This document shows positions 17,090 to 25,034 of a stretch of 34,808 nucleotides of DNA, piece after piece. A model generated the notes under the pieces. The model had not been told where the DNA came from, searched no databases, and saw nothing but the letters and a program-made list of their open reading frames with translations. A program made the position numbers and the translations under genes. The stretch comes from Candidatus Thalassarchaeaceae archaeon (GTDB lineage Archaea > Thermoplasmatota > Poseidoniia > Poseidoniales > Thalassarchaeaceae): NCBI GenBank assembly GCA_029250665.1, contig JAQXEV010000021.1, positions 1 through 34,808 on the forward strand, in the 5' to 3' direction. Within the stretch, counting starts at the first letter, position 1. Each line of letters begins with the position of its first letter.

Positions 17090-18082
17090 ATGGGTCGTTC
17101 TCCAAGACTTCTGGTCGCATTGATTCTCATTGGCTTGCTGGCACTTCCAGCAATTGCGAATAGCCAGGGGCCGCCTCAATTCAATGCTGAGGATGACGAG
17201 ACAGCCAAGTATGGTTGCACCTGCCATGGTAACGCAGCACCCGGTGACCGTGCGGTTGTGATGATTTCCGGAGTGCCGGTGATGTATGATGCTGGTGCTG
17301 ATTACGAGATGATTATCACAGTCGCTGATTCGGTCACTCTAGCTGGTTCGGATGGTAATACGAAGGCTGGATTCCTCCTCACAGCGAATGGAATCGGCGG
17401 CTTCTCTTGGGATTCTGCTGAGGAGATTCGTGAGGCTGAGGACAATCCAGATGCAATTTCTCACGATCAAACAGGAAGTGGTGTTTGGACATTCACTTGG
17501 ACCGCACCCTCAAGCGACACCGGCACAGTCCACTTCAGCCTCGTCGGTAATTCGGTGGATTCGAGTGGGCTGCCCGACGAGGGGGATTATTGGAACATAC
17601 TAACGTTCTCAATCAATGCACCTGGAACGATTTCTGATGGTGATAACGATGCTGTGTTACAAACTCGCACCATCGCAGTCGGTGATTACGATACGCTCTT
17701 TGTCCTTGAAGAGAGTGAAGCAGAGAAGGAAGCAGAGCGGCAGAAGCATCTCTCGGAAACAATATTCGAAAAGGGTAATCTGTTCTACTGGACTTCACTA
17801 ACCGCTCTTCTTGTCGGAGCAGTCTACCAACGTGAAATCATGGAACGCCGATATGAAACCGGCCCTGAGTACCTTGCCATGGAACTCGCCTATCCTCAAG
17901 GAATTCGCAGAGGGCTAGTTGCCATCCTCGCCTTCTATCTGGCAGTTGATTGGACAGCCAATGCAGGACAAGGAGATTTCATTATTGGCTGTGCTTGGTT
18001 CATCGCGGCTTGGGCATCTTACGGTGTCTATCGAACAGTACGCTCGGCCCAAGCCGAGCCAACCGTTCACGATGTGATGTGA
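17090..18082 (+). CDS. Membrane-anchored reeler-like domain protein with CxCH motif
   Basis: This 330-residue protein starts with a signal peptide (LLVALILIGLLALPAIANS). A YGCTCHG motif (Cys43, Cys45, His46) follows, then a beta-rich domain with GFLLTANGIGGFSW and the VWTFTWTAPSSDTGTVHFSL block resembling reeler / choice-of-anchor-type domains, many of which carry a CxxCH haem-like motif at this position. A charged helix (ESEAEKEAERQKHLSE) leads to three C-terminal membrane helices. Here the motif is shortened to CxCH, so haem or metal binding is uncertain. The next gene starts one base after the stop, so the two are co-translated. Confidence 0.75.
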   Translation: MGRSPRLLVALILIGLLALPAIANSQGPPQFNAEDDETAKYGCTCHGNAAPGDRAVVMISGVPVMYDAGADYEMIITVADSVTLAGSDGNTKAGFLLTANGIGGFSWDSAEEIREAEDNPDAISHDQTGSGVWTFTWTAPSSDTGTVHFSLVGNSVDSSGLPDEGDYWNILTFSINAPGTISDGDNDAVLQTRTIAVGDYDTLFVLEESEAEKEAERQKHLSETIFEKGNLFYWTSLTALLVGAVYQREIMERRYETGPEYLAMELAYPQGIRRGLVAILAFYLAVDWTANAGQGDFIIGCAWFIAAWASYGVYRTVRSAQAEPTVHDVM

Positions 18083-18083
18083 G

Positions 18084-19202
18084 ATGGGATCAACTTCGAA
18101 CACCGACCGGCTTGTTCCGGTCGATGAGCACCTCGGTGCACTTCATTCAGTAATTCGTAGAGCGGCACTGGTTTTCCTTGCTTCCGCGGCTCTTGCATTA
18201 TTCTGGGTTGATGGAATCCTTCACGATTGGTCCCTCTCCCAATCTCCCAGCGGCGCGCTATCGATTTACGGGCCTTATGATTGGGTTGAGATGCGATTCA
18301 CTGCGATTTTCATCATCGCAGCAGTGGTCACTTTGCCTATCGCATCTCTCGACCTCCGAAACTTTGCGCGCCCCGGGCTCCTTCCTACAGAGCGAAGATG
18401 GCTTGATTCATTCCTCGTGATCAGCGCAATTTCACTACCACTGATTCTTCACACAGTTTGGTTCAAAATGATTCCACAATACATCGAAGCTGGAATTCAG
18501 TTTGATTCGATAGCAGGCGTCTCCGCTCACTTCGATGCAGCCGAAATCTTCGCCCTCGCGAGTGGTCTGTCTTGGATTTTGGTCCTCGCTTTCATGACTA
18601 CGCTATTTCTCTCCCTCTCACGACTTTTTGGTTTGGTCGAGGAAGGTCGGAGCAGATTCAGGAATCGAGCCCTCGCAATCTGCGGTGGAATGCTGATTCT
18701 TACTCTACCGGAGGTTTTCGAAGGAGTCCGCGTAATGACTGCGATTCTAGTAATATTCCTCGCCGAATCGATATCTAGAACCACCCCCTCTGGCCCACTC
18801 GGCCCCCGTAGACCAAAGGTGATGTCCATGGTTGACTCTCAAGGCATCCCACAACGCCCGGCTCTTCTCGCTTGCTCCTGCGAAGGCGCCTGCCCTAGTG
18901 TGGAAACCGCATGGATGGCAACAGACTCCTTACCCCTCCTGAACGCAACAGCCCTTTGCCTCGAAGAAGACGAGCAACAAGCTGTATTCGAGTTGGCACG
19001 AAGCAGTGGCATCACCCATCTGACAATAACCGGTTGCGACTCAACTCCGATTCCAGCATCTTTGAAGGCAAATTTAACCGCATCAGGCACTCAATTGGAT
19101 GGATTGAGTTGGCTCGACGACGAGCGGTCAACTGATACCGCTTGGAGAAAACAAGCCCTCCAATTACTTTCTTCGCGTTTTTCACCGGCAGGCGATGAAT
19201 GA
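18084..19202 (+). CDS. tatC: TatC-like translocase subunit fused to a cysteine-rich C-terminal domain
   Basis: Residues 15-235 align by eye with TatC, the receptor subunit of the twin-arginine protein export system. There is an N-terminal HLGALHSVIRRA helix, then YDWVEMRFTAIFIIAAVVTLP leading into FARPGLLPTERRW, where Glu103 matches the conserved TatC glutamate, and LILTLPEVFEGV matches the late TPPDVF block. The N-terminal HLxELR signature is degenerate (Ala and His replace Glu and Arg). Residues about 255-372 form an additional soluble domain with Cys264, Cys266, Cys270, Cys292 and Cys318. Its pattern (CxCEGxC, ALCLEEDEQQ, HLTITGCDSTP) resembles the N-terminal module of HdrA. The TatC part is fairly secure; the domain assignment is inference. 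It is co-translated with the upstream CxCH protein. Confidence 0.75.
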   Translation: MGSTSNTDRLVPVDEHLGALHSVIRRAALVFLASAALALFWVDGILHDWSLSQSPSGALSIYGPYDWVEMRFTAIFIIAAVVTLPIASLDLRNFARPGLLPTERRWLDSFLVISAISLPLILHTVWFKMIPQYIEAGIQFDSIAGVSAHFDAAEIFALASGLSWILVLAFMTTLFLSLSRLFGLVEEGRSRFRNRALAICGGMLILTLPEVFEGVRVMTAILVIFLAESISRTTPSGPLGPRRPKVMSMVDSQGIPQRPALLACSCEGACPSVETAWMATDSLPLLNATALCLEEDEQQAVFELARSSGITHLTITGCDSTPIPASLKANLTASGTQLDGLSWLDDERSTDTAWRKQALQLLSSRFSPAGDE

Positions 19203-19235
19203 CATCACGAATCAAGAGCATCTGCGTTCGTCAAC

Positions 19236-19256
19236 CCGTTCCCTTCAAGGGAACGG
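19236..19256 (+). other. Perfect hairpin upstream of the M6 protease gene
   Basis: CCGTTCCC (19236-19243) and GGGAACGG (19249-19256) form an 8 bp stem with a TTCAA loop. It lies 34 bp after the TatC-like gene and 17 bp before the protease ATG. It may be a terminator for the first pair, a leader structure for the protease, or both. Confidence 0.5.
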
Positions 19257-19273
19257 AATGATGCGTCAATAGC

Positions 19274-21307
19274 ATGAGAGTACACAGAGCGGTCATTGCG
19301 ACTATGCTTCTCGTGAGCGCTCTCTTCGTCCATATGAATGGTGAACTCGTAGATGATTGGGCCTCCAAACAAGTGCCAAGGGAGCAAACTGAACCCTTGT
19401 CGCTACTTGGCATACAAGCCAACGAAGAGTGGCTTGTTCTGCAAGTTGAATTTCCAAATAGTCCCTATTCAGAAAATCGTGCTAGAAGTCTACTGATGGG
19501 GGCTGGATCAGCCGAGGAATACATCGAGGAGATGACAGCAGGCTCATCCACCCTCTCAGCGACTCTATTCGACGAAGTCTGGGAAGCACCTCAAGGCGTC
19601 AAGCGTTGGGGCGAGGATGTCGATGGCGAACGTGACCACGGAGCCGACGGAAATGGAGCAGAGACACTTCTCAAAGAAGTCGCCACTGACATCCTTGTTG
19701 ACCAAGATTTGAGTCGTTGGGATCTCAACAATGACGGCGTAGTAGATCGAATTCTAATATTGCATTCCTCAGAACCACAGGAAAAAGGAGGTGGGACTAA
19801 TTCACTCTGGAGTCACTTCACTGGAATGCAGGAACCATTGGTTATCGGCGACTGGTCCATTGAACACTTCACAGTCGCTTCAGTCAATTCCGGTCTGGGG
19901 ACAATAGTCCACGAAATGCTCCATCAGATGGGTGCTCTCGACCTCTACGATGTCCACAGCGAATTGCCAACCAGCAATTGGAATGGCATTGGAGATTGGG
20001 GCTTGATGGCGAGTGGTAATTGGAATGGAAATGGAGCCATCCCTTCATTGCCTTCCTCGTCTACTCTGGACTTAATTGGAGTGCAAAGAAGCATTACTGT
20101 CGAACCTGATATTGATTCAACTCACTCTATTTCAGGAATCAGCGAAGGTGGTTCCTCGATAGAGGTTGAGATAGGTCCGAATGAGTGGATTCGCTTTACT
20201 CTACGTTCGGACGCCGGCTTTGACTCAGCCCTCCCCGGCCACGGCGTCCTCGTTGAACAACAAGATCGCAACAACGGAGACGAGGCTGAGAACCTCGTCA
20301 ATACAGATCCCGATTCGGCATGGTTACGGATAATTGAGGCAGATGGAGATGCTGCTCTTGAGAGAGGAAGAGACACTGGGGCAGCAGAAGATGTCTTCAC
20401 CGAAGGCGGCCAATTAGGTGCAACTGGAATGCAAATCCGCGACAGTCGCGGGCGTCTCGTCCCGTGGACAGCAAACATAGACTCACTTACATCCGGCCAA
20501 GCAATAATTTCCTTTGATTTCCCTGACCAATCCTCATCTGTGGATATTTTGCCACCGAGAGGTCCACTCGAGGTTCTCGGCGCAGAGACAATCTTCGCCA
20601 GCATCAGTGCTGACCAAGCCTGTAATTTACTGGTTGATGTACACTCTTCAGCTTCATCAGCCGAAAACGGTCCAAGGGTTGTGGAGGTCCCTGAAGGAAT
20701 TTCCACTTTCGAGTTATTGCCCGCCAGTGGGATAGAAGGTCCGGCTGGTTATTTGCGAGGCTCAGTCGGTTGCGAAGGTGAAAGACAATTGGAAATCGAC
20801 CTCGATTGGTATTCAGTTGGACACAGAATCGAAAGCGAACATCTCTCTGAGATTATTGCGTGGGATGAAGCATCTCGAATCTCCCTCATAACCTCGTGTT
20901 CCGGAAGCGCATCTCGGACATATTCGATAGCCATTGAAGGTGCACTTTCTAGAATCGCTTCCGTCCGTAATCAAGGAGAGTTCGATGCCTGTCCAATTAT
21001 CGAACTAGACATCGAACCTGCAGGTCTTTTGACACCAGGAATGGTAGCAGAAGGAGAATTAGTTCTCGTCGATACTTTTGGTCTTGAACAGCGTGTTGCT
21101 GTGACTTTGACTGCTCAATCCTCATTCAATGGCGATAGCCCTCTAAATTGGTTAGTTCAACCAAGTAATGCTATCATGATGATTATGTTACTTCTTGCGA
21201 TATCGGTTGTAACCGGAGGGACCACACGTATTCCGGCTTCCCCTCCATCTCCTCCTCAAACCCTTTCAGAGTCTGAACCGGCTGAGCGAGACTTCAGCGC
21301 CGATTAG
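19274..21307 (+). CDS. Secreted M6-family metalloprotease, membrane anchored
   Basis: This 677-residue protein has an N-terminal signal peptide (AVIATMLLVSALFVHMNGE), an M6 (immune inhibitor A-like) peptidase domain and a C-terminal membrane helix (AIMMIMLLLAISVVTGG) with a short cytoplasmic tail. The zinc site is HEMLHQMGALD (His213, Glu214, His217, Asp223), preceded by the M6 calcium-type motif WDLNNDGVVDRILI and followed by the Met-turn GLMASG. The remaining region is beta-rich with three to four cysteines. It should degrade extracellular protein at the cell surface, in line with a heterotrophic life. Its last 14 bp overlap endA on the opposite strand. Confidence 0.9.
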   Translation: MRVHRAVIATMLLVSALFVHMNGELVDDWASKQVPREQTEPLSLLGIQANEEWLVLQVEFPNSPYSENRARSLLMGAGSAEEYIEEMTAGSSTLSATLFDEVWEAPQGVKRWGEDVDGERDHGADGNGAETLLKEVATDILVDQDLSRWDLNNDGVVDRILILHSSEPQEKGGGTNSLWSHFTGMQEPLVIGDWSIEHFTVASVNSGLGTIVHEMLHQMGALDLYDVHSELPTSNWNGIGDWGLMASGNWNGNGAIPSLPSSSTLDLIGVQRSITVEPDIDSTHSISGISEGGSSIEVEIGPNEWIRFTLRSDAGFDSALPGHGVLVEQQDRNNGDEAENLVNTDPDSAWLRIIEADGDAALERGRDTGAAEDVFTEGGQLGATGMQIRDSRGRLVPWTANIDSLTSGQAIISFDFPDQSSSVDILPPRGPLEVLGAETIFASISADQACNLLVDVHSSASSAENGPRVVEVPEGISTFELLPASGIEGPAGYLRGSVGCEGERQLEIDLDWYSVGHRIESEHLSEIIAWDEASRISLITSCSGSASRTYSIAIEGALSRIASVRNQGEFDACPIIELDIEPAGLLTPGMVAEGELVLVDTFGLEQRVAVTLTAQSSFNGDSPLNWLVQPSNAIMMIMLLLAISVVTGGTTRIPASPPSPPQTLSESEPAERDFSAD

Positions 21308-22292
21308 GATTCGACCAGCGCGAATCCGCCGGAGGGCGTGTGATTGCAAGATAACACCAGTTTTCTCCATTTTGAACAGGATGCAACCAGATCTTGTTCA
21401 CTCCGGCCGCCAATCTCGACGCTAAACAAGCCCCACCCCAATCCTGAGGCGCCTCCGAAGGAAGGACCACGAGATATGGCGCGTGATCTTCTCCAAGCGG
21501 CTTATCGTAACAGCGCCATCGAGTACCATACTTGAATCCGGGGCGCATAACAAGTCCTCTCCCAAGTAAATCATTGAGAATTTGTGCCCCCTCTGAAAGT
21601 GGTTCTCGACCATCTATAATTTCGCAAGTAATTCCATCGACATACACCCCTGCCTCGGTTGGGACGCCAAGTTGTTGAATAGTCCATGAATCGGTGGAAT
21701 ACAAGCGACCTCCTGCAGAATTAACTCCATCAGAGGTTGCATTGAGTGCAGCAAAAACGCTAGTTGAATCCAATCCACCTTCCGGGTTGGCCGAAGACAC
21801 CCGGTAAGTGACAACACTCAACTCCGAATCGACAACGAGTACTTCAGCAACGCGCCCGTTAGATTCAACGCGCCCAGCCCACTCAAACAATCCATCCGAA
21901 TCCAAGGAATCTGAGTCTTGGAACCATCGTACCTCCGCTATCGGAGAAGAATCCCTCGGATGAGAATCCGAAGCCCAACGAGCAGCCCAACTTTCGGCCT
22001 GTGCCGTCTGGCCGACTACTTCCAAATTCGCAGATAAAATCACTTTATTCCCCGGCACACGTAACGCTTCCAAAACAGCGAATTTTTGCATCAAAAGGCG
22101 ATCTGCATTCAGAGCAGTGGATAACCAATCCTCTGAAGGGAAATCCACATTTCTATGATGGTGGACGAAGAGTGTCTCAGCCGACGAGAGCAATAGAGAA
22201 CCACCTTCTGCGGGTCGCCCAATAGCTGACTTATGCCACAACCTATCGGCAGCCGAACCACTGTAGGACCAGGGTGACGAGGTGGAGGGCAT
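21294..22292 (-). CDS. endA: tRNA-splicing endonuclease (two-unit form)
   Basis: With the ATG at 22292 this is a 332-residue endonuclease of the duplicated (alpha2) archaeal type. The C-terminal catalytic unit shows LLGRGLVMRPGFKYGTRWRCY with catalytic Tyr262, then DHAPYLV with His270, and ASRLAAGVNKIWL with Lys300; the His-to-Lys spacing of 30 fits the family. The N-terminal half (SSAETLFVHHHRNVDFP...) is a degenerate structural copy. The enzyme cuts bulge-helix-bulge introns in pre-tRNA. It shares a 14 bp convergent overlap with the protease gene and diverges from the sugar-kinase gene. Confidence 0.88.
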   Translation of the reverse strand: MPSTSSPWSYSGSAADRLWHKSAIGRPAEGGSLLLSSAETLFVHHHRNVDFPSEDWLSTALNADRLLMQKFAVLEALRVPGNKVILSANLEVVGQTAQAESWAARWASDSHPRDSSPIAEVRWFQDSDSLDSDGLFEWAGRVESNGRVAEVLVVDSELSVVTYRVSSANPEGGLDSTSVFAALNATSDGVNSAGGRLYSTDSWTIQQLGVPTEAGVYVDGITCEIIDGREPLSEGAQILNDLLGRGLVMRPGFKYGTRWRCYDKPLGEDHAPYLVVLPSEAPQDWGGACLASRLAAGVNKIWLHPVQNGENWCYLAITRPPADSRWSNPNRR

Positions 22293-22388
22293 GACCGTTC
22301 GAGAGGCCTGTTTCGCTTGAGTGCGTCGGTCGGGGCAGGAGGGCGTGTGGTCCCCAAAACTCATTCATCTCCTCCCTCACGAGGAGTC

Positions 22389-23447
22389 ATGGCAATGGGC
22401 GAAGACGAGGTCTCGCGGACTGATTCACTGCTTCGATTACGGGCTTCTCTTGACGCGATGGTAGGCTCAAGAGTGACACTTCTAGGTGATGTGATGCTCG
22501 ATCGCTACCACCACGGCTACGCAAACAACCTCAATTCAATCGCACCGGTTCCTGTGCTCAAAATTTTCCAAACAGATGAGAGCCCGGGAGCTGCTGCCCA
22601 CATCGCCCGCGGATTAAATTCGATTGGATTGGATGTCGGGTTCCATACCTTCGTGGGCGATGATCGCGAGGGGAGTTCCATCGTTGAAATGTTGGCAAAT
22701 GATGGTATTTCGACAGCTGGCATCGAGCACGTGGCGGGTAGGCACACGCTCGTCAAAATTCGCTTCTTCGGTAGTCGAGAGAGCCTTTTGGACGAAAGTC
22801 AAATCCTGTTGCAGGCAGATCGTGGTCCGTTAGAAGTGATGGATGATTCGATATCAGCCAAATTGGCAGGTAATGCGATGGCTGGATTGGCAGATAGTTG
22901 TGCCCTAGTAATTTCAGATTATGACAAGGGCGCAGTCACAGTCACAGGGGCTTCTTCCTTGATTTCTGCTGCGACCGAACAAGGCATCCCAGTAATTGTC
23001 GATCCAAAACTGACTGGCTTAGAACGCAGTAGAGGGGCCACAGTAGTTCTTGTCGAAATGCGAGGAATGGAATTGATGCGTCGTCGACTTGAAAGTGAGG
23101 ATTCACAGAGCGCGGCAGACGAGTTGATCTCAACCTATGATTGGGATGCCTTGGTGGTTCTCGGCGGTGTTCACGGAGTCACTCTTTACCAATCCGAAGG
23201 TGAGACTTTACACTTCGATTGCGCAGCAGCCACACCAAAACAACAGATTGGTCTGCATGACGCGGCTGCGACAGCCCTTGCAGTTGCTCTTGGAAATGGG
23301 TTGTCGATGGAGGATGCGGGATTATTGGCCGCGGCCGCTTGTGATTGCATTCTTACTGCCGAAGCGAGCCACGAATTCGTTGACCGTGAAACTCTCGGAA
23401 TTTGGCTAGATGAGTTATCATGGCAGTTGCATATCTCTGAAAGATGA
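22389..23447 (+). CDS. PfkB-family kinase resembling HldE/RfaE heptose kinase
   Basis: This 352-residue carbohydrate kinase has the HldE/RfaE kinase-domain signatures: TLLGDVMLDRYHHGYANNLN, then APVPVLK and ESPGAAAHIARGLNSIGL. DYDKGAV and IVDPKL are also characteristic. The nucleotide-site motif, usually GAGD, reads GLHD here; the catalytic Asp (about residue 291) is kept but the second glycine is His. In bacteria this domain phosphorylates heptose for lipopolysaccharide; an archaeon would use it for surface glycans or another sugar. The nucleotidyltransferase half of bacterial HldE is absent. The start ATG at 22389 has GAGGAG just upstream. Confidence 0.8.
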   Translation: MAMGEDEVSRTDSLLRLRASLDAMVGSRVTLLGDVMLDRYHHGYANNLNSIAPVPVLKIFQTDESPGAAAHIARGLNSIGLDVGFHTFVGDDREGSSIVEMLANDGISTAGIEHVAGRHTLVKIRFFGSRESLLDESQILLQADRGPLEVMDDSISAKLAGNAMAGLADSCALVISDYDKGAVTVTGASSLISAATEQGIPVIVDPKLTGLERSRGATVVLVEMRGMELMRRRLESEDSQSAADELISTYDWDALVVLGGVHGVTLYQSEGETLHFDCAAATPKQQIGLHDAAATALAVALGNGLSMEDAGLLAAAACDCILTAEASHEFVDRETLGIWLDELSWQLHISER

Positions 23448-23481
23448 TGCGAACAAATCGCCATGAGGTTCAAGACACGTA

Positions 23482-23501
23482 ATCGAACCCAAGGGTTCGA
23501 T
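23482..23501 (+). promoter_or_regulatory. Hairpin overlapping the start codon of the PKD-like gene
   Basis: ATCGAACCC (23482-23490) and GGGTTCGAT (23493-23501) form a perfect 9 bp stem with only AA between, and the right arm includes the A and T of the ATG at 23500. If transcribed from upstream it would occlude the start codon. A translational switch or protein operator is inferred. Confidence 0.5.
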
Positions 23502-24975
23502 GAAGCGCTTGAGTTTACTCTCATTGCTGTGTCTCGCTGCATTATTGGCGGCTTCGAGCAGCGTTCAGGCGGACTCAGAAGATGATCCCCCTCTCATTAG
23601 TATTGATGTGGAGAATGGCGCTAGCACCATGGATACTATCTCTTTCACAGGAATGCTCGAAGATGAGGTCGAGCCTTCCGAGTTTTTTTGGCGAGTCGCT
23701 AAGAATGGAACTGTATTCGACGGTGGTGATCTCAAATCCTCTCTTGACGAAATTGATTCAACCAGCAGTAGGCCACAGTGGGCTTGGTCATTCGATATCT
23801 CGTTCGATGCAACTGGAGAATGTGCTTGTTACGTCAGTTTGCATTCGAAGGATGCTTCGGGCACCGAGAAGATAGAAACACGTATCGTCTTCATGGCTGA
23901 CGAGAATACTACACATCTTCTCGGCTTCCTAATCGCAGAAGATCAAGCTGGGATGTTAGTCGATGGCTCTCTAAGTATTAGTGGATGGATTGGAACTTAT
24001 CTTGATGACGAGATGACACTTGGAATTCAGAGCTCTCTTGCTCAAGGTCTCATTACAGCAGCTCACACCCCCGATGTCTTTTCTTGCTCCGGTTCATCGA
24101 CAGCACAACAGGTAACGATACTCTCAGGTGGTAATTTTGAAATCGATTGGGATATCTCATCAAAGCTTGATGGTTGGCTGAATGTAGAATTGATGGCTTG
24201 TTCTCTTGAACGAGCTTTTGCAGACGGCGCCTCAGTGCATTACTCAATTCGAGTCAATAACGCGCCTCCAATCATCAAATTAGATGGTATTGATTCTGTT
24301 GAGGAAACAAATGAGTGGCACACCTTTGATGCCTCGTTGACCGAGGACCCTTATTGGGGCCGAACAGACATGTACTATGTTTGGACTCTAAGAAGGCCCT
24401 CACACACTGGAACGTTGCCAGTCGATGTCCAGATGGGTGATGATTTGACCACCTACAGTGTATCTGCTACAAGTAGTGGAAATTTCACTCTAAGCCTCAC
24501 TGTTTACGATCAAGGAGGCCTTTCATCGACAAGTGTGGTTGAATTTGACATTCACAATCGTGTTCCGACAGCATCTCTGGCTATTGATGGGATTGCGGTT
24601 ATCGACGGCGAAGAAATCCGCCTCAAGACTCCTTCTAACACTCTAATCGATGCCACTTCAAGCACAGATACGGAAAATGATGCAGGCTTACTTCGTTGCA
24701 TTTGGCTCTTTGACGGTGTTCCATTGTATGAGGGGTGCAATCGGGATTTCGTTTGGCCCGATGAGAACGTCCATCGTGCGTGGCTGACGCTGGAAGTAAT
24801 CGATGACGATGGCGAGGTAGCAACTCTATCGGTACAATTGGTCCATCCTGACGAAGTAAAACCATTTCCTGTAGCTCTCATCGGATTGGTTTTCAGTGCT
24901 CTTTTCCTGACTTACGCCATTGCTCAACGTCTTCGCGGAGGCAGTGAGAAGAGTATTCCAAAGTGGAAGTCCTGA
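23500..24975 (+). CDS. Secreted, membrane-anchored protein with PKD-like domains
   Basis: This 491-residue protein has a clear signal peptide (LSLLSLLCLAALLAASSSVQA) and a C-terminal membrane helix (FPVALIGLVFSALFLTYAIA) followed by a basic tail. The extracellular part contains Ig/PKD-like repeats: VNNAPPIIKLDG...FDASLTEDP, NRVPTASLAIDG...IDATSSTDTENDAG, and VIDDDGEVATLSV. Two Cys pairs are likely disulphides. Such proteins are common on the surface of marine planktonic archaea; the ligand is unknown. The start codon is covered by a hairpin. It stands alone between the sugar-kinase and peptidase genes, all on the plus strand. Confidence 0.8.
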   Translation: MKRLSLLSLLCLAALLAASSSVQADSEDDPPLISIDVENGASTMDTISFTGMLEDEVEPSEFFWRVAKNGTVFDGGDLKSSLDEIDSTSSRPQWAWSFDISFDATGECACYVSLHSKDASGTEKIETRIVFMADENTTHLLGFLIAEDQAGMLVDGSLSISGWIGTYLDDEMTLGIQSSLAQGLITAAHTPDVFSCSGSSTAQQVTILSGGNFEIDWDISSKLDGWLNVELMACSLERAFADGASVHYSIRVNNAPPIIKLDGIDSVEETNEWHTFDASLTEDPYWGRTDMYYVWTLRRPSHTGTLPVDVQMGDDLTTYSVSATSSGNFTLSLTVYDQGGLSSTSVVEFDIHNRVPTASLAIDGIAVIDGEEIRLKTPSNTLIDATSSTDTENDAGLLRCIWLFDGVPLYEGCNRDFVWPDENVHRAWLTLEVIDDDGEVATLSVQLVHPDEVKPFPVALIGLVFSALFLTYAIAQRLRGGSEKSIPKWKS

Positions 24976-25034
24976 ACATTTCCTCTCAGTTTATCGTCCC
25001 ACAGTCCTAAGAACGCCTCACTCGTCGCACAGAC

